Source: Tenacibaculum haliotis
GTDB taxonomy: Bacteria; Bacteroidota; Bacteroidia; Flavobacteriales; Flavobacteriaceae
NCBI RefSeq assembly: GCF_025215075.1
Contig: NZ_JAOBTH010000028.1
Span: 124,001-188,000, forward strand
Direction: 5' to 3'
DNA: 64,000 nt
Shown here: positions 17,974-24,479 of the stretch, in pieces
Layout: every line of letters starts with the position of its first letter
How positions within the stretch are numbered: the stretch's first letter is position 1
Notes under the pieces: generated by a model
The model's database searches: none
What the model was told of the DNA's origin: nothing
The model's input: only the letters and a program-made list of their open reading frames with translations
Made by a program: the position numbers and the translations under genes

Positions 17974-18519
17974 TTGACCGACGAACTTATTCTTATAACA
18001 CAACTACAAGAACCTAATACAAAGGAAGTAGCTTTTAAACAATTACTATCGCTTTATAAAGAGCGTTTGTATTGGCATATACGAAAAATTGTTGTTTCTC
18101 ATGACGATGCCGATGATGTTTTACAAAACACTTTCATTAAAATTTTTAAAAATATTGATACTTTTAAAAGAGATAGCAAACTATATTCTTGGATGTATCG
18201 AATTGCCACTAACGAGTCTATTACATTTATCAATAAAAGAGCAAAAGAAAAGAATGTTGATATTACCGAATACCAGCAAGAATTAGTTTCTAATTTAGAT
18301 AGTGACAATTGGTTTACAGGCGACGAGATTCAACTTATTCTACAAAAAGCAATTGCTACTCTACCCCAAAAACAACAATTAGTTTTCAATATGAAGTATT
18401 TTGATGAAATGAAATACACGCAAATTTCCGAAATATTAGAAACTTCTGTTGGCGGTTTAAAAGCATCTTATCATATTGCTGCAAAAAAGATTGAGCACTT
18501 TATTAAAAATTATAATTAA
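17974..18519 (+). CDS. ECF-type RNA polymerase sigma factor
   Basis: 181 aa from a TTG start (TDELILITQLQEPN). Region 2 about 25-95 has the core-binding block DADDVLQNTFIKIFKN and the -10 recognition helix SWMYRIATNESITFINKR. Region 4 about 120-180 has LPQKQQLVFNMKYFDEMKYTQI and a helix-turn-helix SVGGLKASYHIAAKK. Region 1 and 3 are absent, as in group 4 sigmas. The next two genes encode a one-TM protein and a Spy/CpxP-like secreted protein, a common flavobacterial arrangement in which they act as anti-sigma and sensor. The matching promoter elements before this gene and before the next suggest that the sigma factor transcribes its own operon. Confidence 0.95.
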   Translation: MTDELILITQLQEPNTKEVAFKQLLSLYKERLYWHIRKIVVSHDDADDVLQNTFIKIFKNIDTFKRDSKLYSWMYRIATNESITFINKRAKEKNVDITEYQQELVSNLDSDNWFTGDEIQLILQKAIATLPQKQQLVFNMKYFDEMKYTQISEILETSVGGLKASYHIAAKKIEHFIKNYN

Positions 18520-18544
18520 ACCTTTTACAAAAATTAAAGTCTTA
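18519..18544 (+). promoter_or_regulatory. Second copy of the ECF-type promoter element
   Basis: AACCTTTTAC at 18519-18528 and TAAAGTCT at 18535-18542, the same 20-nt offset from AACC to GTC as the copy at 17931. It overlaps the last base of the sigma stop codon and ends 8 nt before the next start, so a transcript from it would be nearly leaderless. Confidence 0.5.
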
Positions 18545-18552
18545 GAATAGAG

Positions 18553-19089
18553 ATGGATAAAGAGTTAAAAAATAAAATAGATTTCATAAATCAAAAAACA
18601 GGTAAGAAAACAGGATTTTCTATTCCTGAAAATTACTTTGAAGAAATGGATGACAATTTTTTTACTACTATAACCATTAAAAATCTCCCTAAAAAAGAGA
18701 TTCTCAAAACACCTGAAAACTATTTTAATACTGTTGAAGATACTATTTTAACTAAACTAAATATAGCAACACCTAAAAAAGGAAAAGTTATTTCTTTATA
18801 CCAAAAAGCACTAAAATTTATTCCGGTTACTGCCGCTGCATCTGTTTTATTATTTATTGGTTTAAATTACTTTAATACAAACAACACTTTTACTTTTGAT
18901 GATATTACGCAAGCTGATGTAACTTCATGGTATGAAAATGGATACGGAACTACTAATAATGATGAATTAGCAATTACTTTAGATTCTTCAGATTTTGAAG
19001 AAGATATTTTAACCTCTATAAATGATGATAATTTAGAAGATTACCTAAACACCATTGATGACACAACACTTTTAAACGAAATTCAATAA
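18553..19089 (+). CDS. Probable anti-sigma factor (one-TM protein with PENYF repeats)
   Basis: 178 aa. The N-terminal cytoplasmic part carries two copies of a motif, FSIPENYFEEMDDNF (about 18-32) and LKTPENYFNTVEDT (about 49-62). A membrane segment at about 92-110 (FIPVTAAASVLLFIGLNYF) is followed by an acidic exterior tail rich in D and E. Position right after an ECF sigma gene and the topology fit an anti-sigma factor, but no recognised zinc anti-sigma motif is seen, so the role is inference. Followed 2 nt later by the Spy-like gene. Confidence 0.75.
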   Translation: MDKELKNKIDFINQKTGKKTGFSIPENYFEEMDDNFFTTITIKNLPKKEILKTPENYFNTVEDTILTKLNIATPKKGKVISLYQKALKFIPVTAAASVLLFIGLNYFNTNNTFTFDDITQADVTSWYENGYGTTNNDELAITLDSSDFEEDILTSINDDNLEDYLNTIDDTTLLNEIQ

Positions 19090-19091
19090 CA

Positions 19092-19574
19092 ATGAAAAAA
19101 AACATACTCTTACTATTTTTAATGCTCATCGCATTTTTTAATAGTCTAACAAGCGAAGCGCAATCAAAAGAAAATAGTTCTAAAAAAATTAGCACTTATA
19201 AAATTGCTTTCTTAACCGAAAAATTAAATTTAACGGAAGGTGAAGCTCAGAGTTTTTGGCCTATTTACAATACGTATAGTAAAAACAAAATGGCACTTCA
19301 TAGAGAAAAACGTCAAATTATAAAAAAAAGAATATATAGTGATAATGGAGCTATAGAAGATATTTCTGAAAAAGATTCTGAACAAATTTTAGAGAAATTT
19401 CAATCGATAAACAAACAGGAATATGAAATGAAAGCATCTTTTCATAATAAAATATCAAAGATATTATCTTTTAAAAAAATATTACTGTTACAAATTTCTG
19501 AACACGAGTTTAATCGTAAACTTATGCGAAAGTATAGGGGAAAAAAAGACACCAAAGAAAAAACAAAAAAATAA
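19092..19574 (+). CDS. Spy/CpxP-like periplasmic protein (sensor of ECF-type sigma)
   Basis: 160 aa with a signal peptide ending near TSEAQ (residue 24). The mature protein is helical and basic: YKIAFLTEKLNLTEGEAQSFW, then QIIKKRIYSD and a lysine-rich tail. The L-T-x-x-E-A-x-x-FWPIY segment resembles LTxxQ (Spy/CpxP) chaperone-like proteins, and flavobacterial homologues are commonly named sensor of ECF-type sigma factor. It probably reports envelope stress to the anti-sigma upstream. Last gene of the sigma operon, ending in a 19-bp terminator. Confidence 0.82.
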   Translation: MKKNILLLFLMLIAFFNSLTSEAQSKENSSKKISTYKIAFLTEKLNLTEGEAQSFWPIYNTYSKNKMALHREKRQIIKKRIYSDNGAIEDISEKDSEQILEKFQSINKQEYEMKASFHNKISKILSFKKILLLQISEHEFNRKLMRKYRGKKDTKEKTKK

Positions 19575-19613
19575 GAATAAAAAAAGAAGCTTTTAGCTTC
19601 TTTTTTTATTCTT
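19573..19613. terminator. Bidirectional terminator, 19-bp stem
   Basis: Perfect 19-bp stem (19573-19591 with 19595-19613) and 3-nt loop between converging genes. It overlaps the stop codon regions of both. Confidence 0.9.
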
Positions 19614-19809
19614 ATTTTTTAACTAAAGCTAAACAAACATATAAATCAGGTTTGTTAGCTGTGAATTTTTTTAACCAAATTGTTAACTCATCTATTTCAT
19701 AAGGTAATAACCTATTTAATGCTTTTTCTAACTCTCTACAAAATAAATCAGTATTGAAACTTACTTTTTTTAATACAGTTTTAGTGTATTCGTACATTGC
19801 TCTTGCCAT
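19612..19809 (-). CDS. Conserved small flavobacterial protein
   Basis: 65 aa: MARAMYEYTKTVLKKVSFNT, then DLFCRELEKALNRLLPYEID and a C-terminal ANKPDLYVCLALVKK. No membrane segment or known motif. I recall near-identical short proteins in other Flavobacteriia, so it is probably genuine, but no function can be given. It has its own upstream region after the 88-aa gene's terminator. Confidence 0.75.
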   Translation of the reverse strand: MARAMYEYTKTVLKKVSFNTDLFCRELEKALNRLLPYEIDELTIWLKKFTANKPDLYVCLALVKK

Positions 19810-19896
19810 GTTACTTAAAGGGGATTAGTTGTTTTATTATTACTGAACGTAATTTACAACATTTTATTCCTTAATGAATGTTAAAATTTCACAAAA

Positions 19897-19929
19897 AAAA
19901 ACCGATACTTTTAAAAAGTATCGGTTTTT
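19897..19929 (-). terminator. Terminator of the HAD-CAT-88aa operon
   Basis: Stem of about 14 bp with the core ACCGATACTT, ending on the minus strand in a run of eight or more T, 20 nt after the 88-aa gene. Confidence 0.85.
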
Positions 19930-19950
19930 AAACATTTAACTTACAGTTTA

Positions 19951-20217
19951 TTATAAGCTATTTACTTTTTCGATTAAAGCGTTTGCTTTATCTTCTAACT
20001 CAGAGCTTATTGCTTTAAAGTGAGCTTTTTTATTTTCAACTTTTTTAGCATTTATTTTTGCTATTAAACCATCAAACGTTTCAAAAACCTCATCTACAAT
20101 AGCTTCTGACTTTTCTGCATCTATCTCAGGGTTTAATTGAGCTGATAATCTACAGATATCAATAATATCTCCTAAAGTATAATCGATATCTTTTTTTAAG
20201 TTTTTAATGCTTGCCAT
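19951..20217 (-). CDS. Small helical protein of unknown function
   Basis: 88 aa, all-helical and highly charged: KDIDYTLGDIIDICRLSAQL, then repeated EAIVDEVFETFDGLIAKI and a lysine-rich second half. No signal peptide, cysteine pair or known motif. It starts 21 nt after the CAT-family gene, so it belongs to the same mRNA as HAD and CAT. The amphipathic helices suggest a coiled-coil dimer (inference). Confidence 0.75.
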   Translation of the reverse strand: MASIKNLKKDIDYTLGDIIDICRLSAQLNPEIDAEKSEAIVDEVFETFDGLIAKINAKKVENKKAHFKAISSELEDKANALIEKVNSL

Positions 20218-20238
20218 AATTATTATTTTTTTGCAAAA

Positions 20239-20865
20239 TTAATCGATTTTATCTAATTCTGCTTGAAATTTATCAAAAAATTGCCCTACGTGATATCCAT
20301 CAACTAAAGCATGGTTTACATTCACAGATACTGGCATCATTTTTTTAGTATCAATAACATTTATTTTACCAAAAGCCAATTGAGGTACGCTGTCGTTTTT
20401 ATTGCCAGAGTTCGGCTCTTTATGTCCTGTGAAATTGACCCAAGGTAAAGCTGAACAATGTATGCAACCTAAAGAATATTTGGGAGGAAACAAATCAGTT
20501 GAATTTACAATACGTTCTTTTTCTTTTTGAAAACTTGTGCTAAACACTTCAAAATCATCTGAAAAATCTATGTATGAAAATCCGAAAGTATGATCGGCTC
20601 TTGCTATGGTTGCTGACGCATTAATTACATCATAAATAGCAATTTTATCATCTTCTATTCTAAGTTTAAAGTTTTCAATCGCATTAATTGCCTTCATACA
20701 TGCGTGCAAATAATGAACAAAAAAAGATTGTTTTTTTGTTTTAGCTGATTCATAACATATAGTAACATCCACGTTAGCTACAATTCCGAAAGTTGGATCT
20801 GCTAAAGTTCTAAAATGATTAAAATGCTGCTTTCTATTCCAGTTTTCAATATCTAAATACTTCAT
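20239..20865 (-). CDS. Chloramphenicol acetyltransferase-family (CatA-like) protein
   Basis: 208 aa, the usual CatA length. N-terminal NWNRKQHFNHFRTLADPTFG and a C-terminal VNVNHALVDGYHVGQFFD. The catalytic histidine and DG of the HHxxxDG box are kept, but the first H is N, as in many chromosomal homologues. Classical CatA acetylates chloramphenicol with acetyl-CoA; for a core-genome copy with this change, resistance cannot be assumed. Its start codon directly follows the HAD stop codon, so the two are translationally coupled. Confidence 0.88.
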   Translation of the reverse strand: MKYLDIENWNRKQHFNHFRTLADPTFGIVANVDVTICYESAKTKKQSFFVHYLHACMKAINAIENFKLRIEDDKIAIYDVINASATIARADHTFGFSYIDFSDDFEVFSTSFQKEKERIVNSTDLFPPKYSLGCIHCSALPWVNFTGHKEPNSGNKNDSVPQLAFGKINVIDTKKMMPVSVNVNHALVDGYHVGQFFDKFQAELDKID

Positions 20866-21552
20866 CTATAAAAAAGTTAATACTTCGGTTATTTCTGAAA
20901 TCGTTTTATAACTGTTTGATTCTTGTTCACAACTAACTTCTTCATGTGCCCAGGTAGTATGAAACGGAACATGAATTGCTGAAGCACCTACAGCTATCAA
21001 CGGTAAAACATCTGATTTTAATGAATTCCCTATCATCAATAATTCTGAAGGATTGACATCTAAATGTTTTATCAACTTTAAATAATCTATTTCTTTCTTA
21101 TCGCTCATCACCTCTGTATGATGAAAGTATTTTAATATTCCCGATTTCTCTAACTTTCGTTCCTGATCTAATAAATCGCCTTTTGTAGCTACAATTAATT
21201 TATACTTTCCTTGTAACTTTTGTAAAACCTCTTCTACTCCATTTAATAAATCAATCGGTTGCTCGAGCATTTCTTTACCAATCTCAAGAATTCTATCTAT
21301 TATTTTTTGATTGATTTTATAATTCGACAATTCCAACGCACATTCAACCATCGATAATACAAAACCTTTTACACCATACCCGTAAATTTTAAGATTATCG
21401 ATTTCCTTTTTATATAACTCTTGATGAATTTTGTTTTCGGTTTCATAACCTGATAAAAGTTTAGCAAATTCATTTTCTGCATCTCTAAAATAAGTTTCGT
21501 TTATCCACAGTGTATCATCTGCATCAAAAGCGATTACTTTAATATTATTCAT
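20866..21552 (-). CDS. HAD-superfamily phosphatase
   Basis: 228 aa. All four HAD motifs are visible: I, FDADDTLW (nucleophile Asp in AFDAD); II, IVATKGD; III, a lysine near SDKKEIDYLKL; IV, MIGNSLKSDVLP. A helical cap sits between I and II (about 20-95), the C1 type typical of small-molecule phosphatases such as phosphoglycolate or nucleotide phosphatases. Substrate unknown. First gene of the HAD-CAT-88aa unit. Confidence 0.88.
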   Translation of the reverse strand: MNNIKVIAFDADDTLWINETYFRDAENEFAKLLSGYETENKIHQELYKKEIDNLKIYGYGVKGFVLSMVECALELSNYKINQKIIDRILEIGKEMLEQPIDLLNGVEEVLQKLQGKYKLIVATKGDLLDQERKLEKSGILKYFHHTEVMSDKKEIDYLKLIKHLDVNPSELLMIGNSLKSDVLPLIAVGASAIHVPFHTTWAHEEVSCEQESNSYKTISEITEVLTFL

Positions 21553-21706
21553 TTATTAACAAGGTTTTTGCTTTTTCTAGTACTTTTTCAATAATTATTT
21601 AAAAAACAAGATAATTACATCAATCAAAGATACATATTTAAACAGTTTATTAAATTCACCAAAGTGAGCTTATTAAAAATTTAACATTAATGTTTTTACC
21701 TTTTTT

Positions 21707-21736
21707 ATTGTTTCCTAAAAAAAATGAGTACATTTG
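21707..21736 (+). promoter_or_regulatory. Candidate promoter of a small transcript
   Basis: ATTG (21707-21710), 18-nt spacer, TACATTTG (21729-21736; exact -7 match). With the terminator at 21904-21933 it would define a transcript of about 195 nt. Apart from this unit, bases 21553-21700 show nothing I can name. Confidence 0.45.
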
Positions 21737-21743
21737 GTTTATT

Positions 21744-21878
21744 ATGAAAGTACTTTTACATACATATACTATTATTTTAAATACTGTCTACATGATTATG
21801 TGCAATACGCGCATGCATAAACAGTATCTATATATTAAGAAAAACACTCCAGAAAACAAATTTAAACAGCGGTTTTAA
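21744..21878 (+). CDS. Possible 44-aa peptide in a short AT-rich transcript
   Basis: ATG at 21744 opens 44 codons: MKVLLHTYTIILNTVYMIMC followed by a basic tail ending KFKQRF. The start falls about where transcription from the 21729 element would begin, so the message would be near leaderless. The same frame can be read from 21690 (62 aa), but that start precedes the promoter. A hydrophobic N-half plus a basic C-half could suit a small membrane peptide. Equally, the transcript may be a small RNA with an accidental frame. Confidence 0.3.
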   Translation: MKVLLHTYTIILNTVYMIMCNTRMHKQYLYIKKNTPENKFKQRF

Positions 21879-21903
21879 AAAATCGATATTTAATACAAAC
21901 TAT

Positions 21904-21933
21904 AAGAGGTGCTTTTTACAAAAAGCACCTCTT
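21904..21933 (+). terminator. Strong terminator inside the small-gene region
   Basis: 14-bp perfect stem (21904-21917 with 21920-21933), 2-base top, then T-rich sequence. It sits between the 44-codon frame and the 36-codon gene and could terminate or attenuate transcription into the latter. Confidence 0.85.
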
Positions 21934-21965
21934 TTTATTTACTAATATTTTAAATTTTAAGCATT

Positions 21966-22076
21966 ATGAAAACAGCAAAGAACACAAAACAAATTGGCAG
22001 GTATTTAACAACAATGATGTACTTAGTACAAAACCTATTTTTAAAAGAATCTAAATTTCCACCAATAAATCCATAA
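21966..22076 (+). CDS. 36-aa small protein
   Basis: ATG at 21966, 36 codons: MKTAKNTKQIGRYLTTMMYL followed by VQNLFLKESKFPPINP and TAA. Its stop lies 3 nt before the ATG of the 114-aa gene, a spacing typical of translational coupling, and codon choice is like the neighbours. No match recognised. A central hydrophobic helix (YLTTMMYLVQNLFL) suggests an amphipathic or membrane-surface peptide. Confidence 0.5.
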   Translation: MKTAKNTKQIGRYLTTMMYLVQNLFLKESKFPPINP

Positions 22077-22079
22077 CAC

Positions 22080-22424
22080 ATGAATACTTACATCGCTTCA
22101 AAAAATAACTCATCACATTTTACGGTTAACAAAAAACAAGTTAGCAAAAACAAAATACTAAAGCCCTCAATTTTATATAACAAAATTGAATCTACCGTAA
22201 ACTCTTCCCTTACGCTTTACGAAAACCCTTCGAACATAAGTTTTAAAAGTATTGAATTTGATATTTTAGAAAACGCTTATTTAAATGACAAACTTATCAT
22301 TAAAAATAATATTAAAAAATTGAGCGACACTGAAGTTGTTTTAAACATAACAGTATCTAAAAAAGAAAAAAAAGACATTATATGTAAAGCCATATTTGGT
22401 TACAATTTACAAAAAGCTTCTTAA
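22080..22424 (+). CDS. Hypothetical protein, possible hotdog-like C-terminus
   Basis: 114 aa, no signal peptide. The second half (IEFDILENAYLNDKLIIKNN, then EVVLNITVSKKEKKDIICKA) resembles the beta-strand pattern of hotdog-fold thioesterases (pattern: aYl-GD-L ... v-v--k---ic-a), but the N-terminal helix and any catalytic residue are missing, so this is a weak inference. The first half is S/N/K-rich. Very AT-rich, coupled to the 36-aa gene, followed by a weak hairpin. Confidence 0.65.
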   Translation: MNTYIASKNNSSHFTVNKKQVSKNKILKPSILYNKIESTVNSSLTLYENPSNISFKSIEFDILENAYLNDKLIIKNNIKKLSDTEVVLNITVSKKEKKDIICKAIFGYNLQKAS

Positions 22425-22444
22425 TTCGTTAAGTTGATTTGGTT

Positions 22445-22472
22445 AACAGACTCGATTTACTTTGGGTCTGTT
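22445..22472 (+). terminator. Weak terminator after the 114-aa gene
   Basis: AACAGAC (22445-22451) pairs with GTCTGTT (22466-22472) across a 14-nt loop, followed by TTATTTTA. It abuts the stop of the converging PMI gene. Confidence 0.5.
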
Positions 22473-23444
22473 TTATTTTATATACACTTCTAAAAGCTTA
22501 ACTTTTTCTGTAAACACACTCACCTTCTTTATACAAGCCGGAATCAAAATAGTTTCTCCTGTCTGTAATTTTTCTTGTTGATTCTCGTATTCAAAAATAG
22601 CAGTTCCTTCTACACACATATAAATTACAAAACTATCTTTATCATCATGATTCAAGTTGTAATTTTTCGTTAGATGTAAAAAATTTGTAGTAAAATATTT
22701 ACAATCTACAATATTTGATGGGCTGTTTTTTTTCTTTAGATACTCTGCCTTATAGTTAGATTTTGCTGAATAATCAATCGCATCTAACGCTAAATCTAAA
22801 TGCAAATCTCTTTGTACTCCTGCTACATTTTTTCTATTCCAATCAGAAATACGATAAGTAACATCTGAAGTTTCTTGAATTTCTGCTAACAAAACACCTT
22901 TACCAATTGCATGAATTCTTCCTGCTGGTACTAAAAAGGTATCTCCTTTTTTTACAAAATCTACATTTAACAACTCTAATTCATTACCCGCCTCAACAGT
23001 TTTCGAGAAAGTTTTCTTATCCGTTTCTTCTGAAAAACCAACAATTATTTTCGCTTTTTTATCAGAATTAACAACATACCACATTTCTGTTTTACCTAAA
23101 GAGTTGTGTCTTTTTTGTGCTAATACATCATTAGGATGCACTTGTAAACTTAATTTTTTTTTTGCATCTATAAATTTAATAAGTAGCGGAAATTTATCTT
23201 GAAATATACTGTATACCTTTTCTCCTAAAATTTCTTCTTTAAATTCTTTAATCAGTTCATTTAAAATTTTCCCTTTTAAATTACCATTACTAACAACAGA
23301 AATATCATCCTCTATACCTGAAATTTCCCAGCTTTCACCGATATCTTTTCTATCAGATTTTTTATTAAGTAAAGTTTCTAGCTTTTCTCCTCCCCAAATT
23401 TTAGATTTTAAAATAGGCTCAAATCGTAGTAATTGATGTATCAT
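22473..23444 (-). CDS. manA: Class I mannose-6-phosphate isomerase
   Basis: 323 aa. Zinc ligands of type I PMI are visible: QVHPND, the glutamate of KTEMWYVV, and the histidine in PAGRIHAIGKG. Interconverts mannose-6-P and fructose-6-P, feeding glycan precursor synthesis. Length fits the short bacterial PMI (about 320 aa). Third gene of the idi-queD-manA run with a 3-nt gap from queD. N-terminus LRFEPILKSKIWGGEKLE is typical. Confidence 0.94.
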   Translation of the reverse strand: MIHQLLRFEPILKSKIWGGEKLETLLNKKSDRKDIGESWEISGIEDDISVVSNGNLKGKILNELIKEFKEEILGEKVYSIFQDKFPLLIKFIDAKKKLSLQVHPNDVLAQKRHNSLGKTEMWYVVNSDKKAKIIVGFSEETDKKTFSKTVEAGNELELLNVDFVKKGDTFLVPAGRIHAIGKGVLLAEIQETSDVTYRISDWNRKNVAGVQRDLHLDLALDAIDYSAKSNYKAEYLKKKNSPSNIVDCKYFTTNFLHLTKNYNLNHDDKDSFVIYMCVEGTAIFEYENQQEKLQTGETILIPACIKKVSVFTEKVKLLEVYIK

Positions 23445-23447
23445 AGG

Positions 23448-23861
23448 TTATGTACCGCTATAAGTTACGTAGTTTCTTGGTGTTTCATATAGCGTAATTT
23501 CTAAGTCTAATTTTTCAGGAATACTTACACGTAATTTATTATATATTACAACTGATATATTTTCAGCTGTTGGAATTTTGTTTTTAAACGCGTTTACTTC
23601 AATATTTAAATTCTTATGATCAAAAGCATCTTCTATTTCTGTTTTAATCAAATCTTTTAACTTTCCTAAATCATAAACAAATCCAGTTTCTACATCTATT
23701 TCACCTGTTAAAGAAACAATTAAATCGTAATTATGACCGTGATAATTTGGATTGCTACATTTACCAAAAATCTCCAAATTTTTCTCATCAGACCATTTCG
23801 GATTAAACAATCTATGTGCTGCATTAAAATGCGCTTTTCTATGTACAGTTACTCTAGGCAT
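23448..23861 (-). CDS. 6-pyruvoyl-tetrahydropterin synthase / QueD family
   Basis: 137 aa. Zinc-binding histidines are in HFNAAHRL and YHGHNYDL, and the catalytic cysteine in FGKCSNPNYHGH; a glutamate lies in the C-terminal ITLYETPRNYV. QueD makes 6-carboxy-tetrahydropterin for queuosine; PTPS makes tetrahydrobiopterin. No other queuosine gene is nearby, so the two roles cannot be told apart here. The start overlaps the idi stop by 8 nt. Confidence 0.92.
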   Translation of the reverse strand: MPRVTVHRKAHFNAAHRLFNPKWSDEKNLEIFGKCSNPNYHGHNYDLIVSLTGEIDVETGFVYDLGKLKDLIKTEIEDAFDHKNLNIEVNAFKNKIPTAENISVVIYNKLRVSIPEKLDLEITLYETPRNYVTYSGT

Positions 23862-24372
23862 TTTTTAAGGTATCGTAAGATTCTTTGAATATAATTTTAA
23901 ACCAAGCTGTATATATTTCAGGACATTCTTCAATATCTTTTTTAACAGCTTCTAAACCCATCCATTTATAAGATTCAACTTCCTCTTTATTGATTTTTGG
24001 CGATTCGTTAAAATTTCCAACCATTACATGATCTAATTCATGCTCTGTTAACCCATTATCAAAAGGTGCTTTATAAATAAAAGAAAACACTTCTTTTAAC
24101 TCACAAACAAAACCCATTTCTTCATAAAGCCTACGTTTTCCAGCAGCTAAATTTGTTTCTCCACTTCGTTGATGCGAACAACAAGTATTTGTCCATAATA
24201 AAGGAGAATGGTATTTATCAGCAGCTCGTTGTTGTAACATTAATTCTTTTTTATCATTAAAAACAAAAACAGAAAATGCTCTATGTAACAACGCTTTTTC
24301 ATGAGCTTCCATTTTCTCCATCAATCCTATCGGATTGTCTTGCTCATCTACTAATATAACCTGTTCTTTCAT
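23854..24372 (-). CDS. idi: Isopentenyl-diphosphate delta-isomerase, type 1
   Basis: 172 aa Nudix-fold enzyme interconverting IPP and DMAPP for isoprenoids (menaquinone, carotenoids, undecaprenyl phosphate). Key residues: metal-binding H in HRAFSVFVF, catalytic cysteine in TNTCCSHQ, Nudix helix with GKRRLYEEMGF, and the glutamates in TEHELDHV. Usual bacterial length. First gene of the idi-queD-manA run, back to back with prfC. Confidence 0.95.
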   Translation of the reverse strand: MKEQVILVDEQDNPIGLMEKMEAHEKALLHRAFSVFVFNDKKELMLQQRAADKYHSPLLWTNTCCSHQRSGETNLAAGKRRLYEEMGFVCELKEVFSFIYKAPFDNGLTEHELDHVMVGNFNESPKINKEEVESYKWMGLEAVKKDIEECPEIYTAWFKIIFKESYDTLKNA

Positions 24373-24391
24373 CTATTAAATTTATGAAAAA

Positions 24392-24423
24392 CAAACTTAC
24401 AAAAATGATATCAGTTCAACAAT
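24392..24423 (-). promoter_or_regulatory. Candidate promoter of idi-queD-manA
   Basis: On the minus strand ATTG (24423-24420), 20-nt spacer, TAAGTTTG (24399-24392; exact -7 match), 20 nt before the idi start. Confidence 0.55.
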
Positions 24424-24429
24424 TAAACC

Positions 24430-24461
24430 TTTGAACAGTTAAGCATTAAACCGTATCTTTG
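24430..24461 (+). promoter_or_regulatory. Strong Bacteroidota promoter of prfC
   Basis: TTTG (24430-24433), 20-nt spacer, TATCTTTG (24454-24461): both boxes match consensus, 18 nt before the prfC start. Back to back with the idi promoter. Confidence 0.8.
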
Positions 24462-24479
24462 CAGCCTTAAAATTTATAG

